Positions 6,822 through 7,591 of a stretch of 7,591 nt of DNA are shown piece after piece (within the stretch, counting starts at the first letter, position 1; every line of letters begins with the position of its first letter). Below the pieces are notes generated by a model, which was not told where the DNA came from, searched no databases, and saw only the letters and a list, made by a program, of their open reading frames with translations. The position numbers and the translations under genes were made by a program. Source of the stretch: Gammaproteobacteria bacterium (GTDB taxonomy: Bacteria; Gemmatimonadota; Gemmatimonadetes; Longimicrobiales; Gaopeijiaceae); assembly GCA_009843625.1 (NCBI GenBank), contig VYDD01000043.1, positions 1 to 7,591 of the forward strand, given 5' to 3'.

Positions 6822-6931
6822 GGGCGTGTAACGCGCCAGGATAGGGCGTGTAACGCGCCAGGATAGGGCGTGTAACGCGGCAGGATAAGGCGTGTAACGC
6901 CCCAGGATAAGGCAGGTAACGCGAGGTTAAC
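6822..6931. repeat. Tandem array of 22-bp units with internal dyad, probable operator array
   Basis: Units begin at 6822, 6844, 6866, 6888 and 6910, exactly 22 bp apart with no spacers. Units 1 and 2 are identical. Unit 3 differs at one base in its second half (GCGGC instead of GCGCC). Unit 4 has A for G at its first base and one further change. Unit 5 keeps only the shape (AGGCAGGTAACGCG) and decays after that. Every one of the first four carries the dyad GCGT-gta-ACGC; in unit 4 it extends to a perfect GGCGT-gta-ACGCC. The other half of the unit is CAGGATA. The 22-bp period is about two helical turns, so equivalent sites would face the same side of the DNA, as expected for cooperative binding. 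The array ends 127 bp upstream of the receptor's start codon. Confidence 0.9.
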
Positions 6932-6946
6932 GGAGATTATCTCGCG
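6920..6946. repeat. Nested inverted repeats beside the tandem array
   Basis: An outer 6-bp pair, CGCGAG (6920-6925) and CTCGCG (6941-6946), encloses a hexamer palindrome GTTAAC (6926-6931). It overlaps a perfect 11-bp palindrome GAGAT-t-ATCTC (6933-6943). The A/T-rich centre stands out in this GC-rich sequence. It could be a protein-binding site or part of a promoter. A function is not shown by the sequence. Confidence 0.45.
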
Positions 6947-7003
6947 GCAGCAACGAGGCTCGCGAGGGACGACCTGGTGCCCCGAATCGGGCTGGATCCC
7001 GCG

Positions 7004-7591
7004 CTAGTCCTCCACCATGTACGCCAGACACCAGGCGCCCAGCCCCACGTGGGTGGCGAAGATCGGTGCCGCGGGCCCGGTCAGGATGTCGACATCGCCG
7101 TAACGTGTTCGCAGGGCGGCCGACACCTTCTCGAGGATCTCCGGATACCCCACGTGCACCACGCCGAAGCGCAGCTTCTCCGCTCCCGCCGGGATACGGT
7201 CCTCGAGGAGCCCCATCACCGCCGGAAGAACCTTGCGCCGGCCGATCACCTTGCCGACCGGACCGACCTTCCCCTCATCGGTCAGCGACAGGATGGGCTT
7301 CACGCCCAGCATGCCCCCGACCCACGCCTGCCCCTTGCCCACGCGGCCGGAATGCAGCAGGCGGTCGAAGGTGTCCACGGTGGCGAAGATGCCCGACTGG
7401 TCGCGCACCCGGGCGAGTTCGGCCAGGATCTCCCCGGCGGACATCCCGCTCTCCGCGAGCTCGGCCGCCTTCAGCACCATCAGCCCCTCGAGCACCGACA
7501 CGCCGCGCGAATCGAAGAGATGCACCGGCACCCTGTCGAACGTGCGCGCCGCGGCCTCGGCCGAGCCGAAGGTACCGGACACGCCGCTGCC
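7004..7591 (-). CDS. DegV-family fatty-acid-binding protein, C-terminal part (5' end outside window)
   Basis: 195 in-frame codons are visible to the window edge. The frame is open beyond 7591: the first visible residues are GSGVSGTFGSAEAAART, matching the ligand-loop SGTF/SGTY motif that lies roughly 90 residues into DegV proteins, so the GTG at 7582 is an internal valine and not a start. Further family signatures are VDTFDRLLHSGRVGKGQA, GGMLGVKPILSLTDEGKV and GKVIGRRK. The end, THVGLGAWCLAYMVED, fits the usual DegV terminus. DegV/FakB proteins hold a fatty acid while a FakA-type kinase phosphorylates it in lipid metabolism. In some bacteria the domain is fused to a dihydroxyacetone-kinase-like FakA domain, which cannot be judged here. 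It is on the same strand as the receptor but separated by 308 bp with repeats, so it is probably a separate unit. Confidence 0.92.
   Translation of the reverse strand, partial: GSGVSGTFGSAEAAARTFDRVPVHLFDSRGVSVLEGLMVLKAAELAESGMSAGEILAELARVRDQSGIFATVDTFDRLLHSGRVGKGQAWVGGMLGVKPILSLTDEGKVGPVGKVIGRRKVLPAVMGLLEDRIPAGAEKLRFGVVHVGYPEILEKVSAALRTRYGDVDILTGPAAPIFATHVGLGAWCLAYMVED

Larger units (their letters stand above)
6696..7003 (-). promoter_or_regulatory. Intergenic control region upstream of the TonB receptor
   Basis: These 308 bp contain no gene I can support. Reading toward the receptor, the region contains a GC-rich stretch after the DegV stop with only weak dyads and no U-run terminator, a small palindrome (6933-6943), a five-copy tandem array (6822-6931), an unstructured stretch, a small hairpin (6715-6727) and the receptor's ribosome binding site (GGAG on the minus strand at 6704-6701, 5 bases before the ATG). 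I could not place a convincing sigma-70 -35/-10 pair. The location and repeat content make it the probable promoter and operator region of the downstream operon, which is an inference. Confidence 0.6.

Noticed and set aside
6822..6931. CRISPR array
   Set aside because: The 22-bp units abut directly with no variable spacers, and no cas gene is in view.
6934..6943. GATAAT on the minus strand as a -10 element for the receptor operon
   Set aside because: It matches five of six bases of TATAAT, but no -35 element is found at 16-18 bp and it coincides with the palindrome, so a promoter call is not supported.
6696..7003. Classical Pho box (TGTCATA-type direct repeats)
   Set aside because: I found no stretch close to the enterobacterial consensus. 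The two 11-bp halves of the tandem unit agree at only about four or five positions.
6944..7006. Intrinsic terminator after the DegV gene
   Set aside because: Weak dyads exist (CCCG-ATT-CGGG; CTCGCG with CGCGAG), but neither is followed by a U-run.
7580..7582. GTG at 7582 as the start of the DegV protein
   Set aside because: It falls inside the conserved SGxSGTF motif and the frame stays open to the window edge, so it is an internal codon.

Overview
The window is GC-rich, densely coded DNA, and every gene I can support lies on the minus strand. It most likely comes from a diderm (Gram-negative type) bacterium: it encodes an outer-membrane TonB-dependent receptor and two probable lipoproteins. 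The receptor layout (a signal peptide ending in Ala-Gln, then a carboxypeptidase-regulatory-like domain, plug and barrel), together with the high GC, suggests Gemmatimonadota or a similar soil or marine phylum. That placement is an inference from style, not a proven assignment.

Read in the direction of transcription (right to left), the layout is as follows. (1) 7591-7004: the C-terminal part of a DegV-family fatty-acid-binding protein, cut by the window edge. (2) 7003-6696: a 308-bp intergenic region holding a tandem array of 22-bp units (four good copies and one decayed copy), each centred on a small dyad, plus other small inverted repeats. This is the likely control region of the next genes. 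(3) 6695-3882: a 937-aa TonB-dependent receptor. (4) 3881-3770: a 112-bp gap with a GC hairpin and a strong Shine-Dalgarno that is itself half of a perfect small inverted repeat. (5) 3769-2345: a 474-aa probable beta-helix lipoprotein. (6) 2355-1807: a 182-aa unrecognised, probably exported protein that overlaps the previous gene by 11 bp. (7) 1795-1022: a PhoB-like response regulator. (8) 1009-1: the sensory half of a PhoR-like histidine kinase, running off the window.

Genes 4 to 8 are packed with an overlap or gaps of 11-12 bp and are almost certainly one transcript. The receptor may belong to the same operon or be read separately. The reading I favour is a surface nutrient-capture unit (TonB receptor, surface lipoprotein and small lipoprotein) encoded with the PhoBR-type two-component system that would sense limitation and switch it on. 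Phosphate or a phosphorus-containing polymer is then the most likely theme, but the substrate cannot be read from sequence. The tandem array upstream of the receptor is the obvious candidate for the operator. No RNA gene, insertion sequence or CRISPR array was seen.
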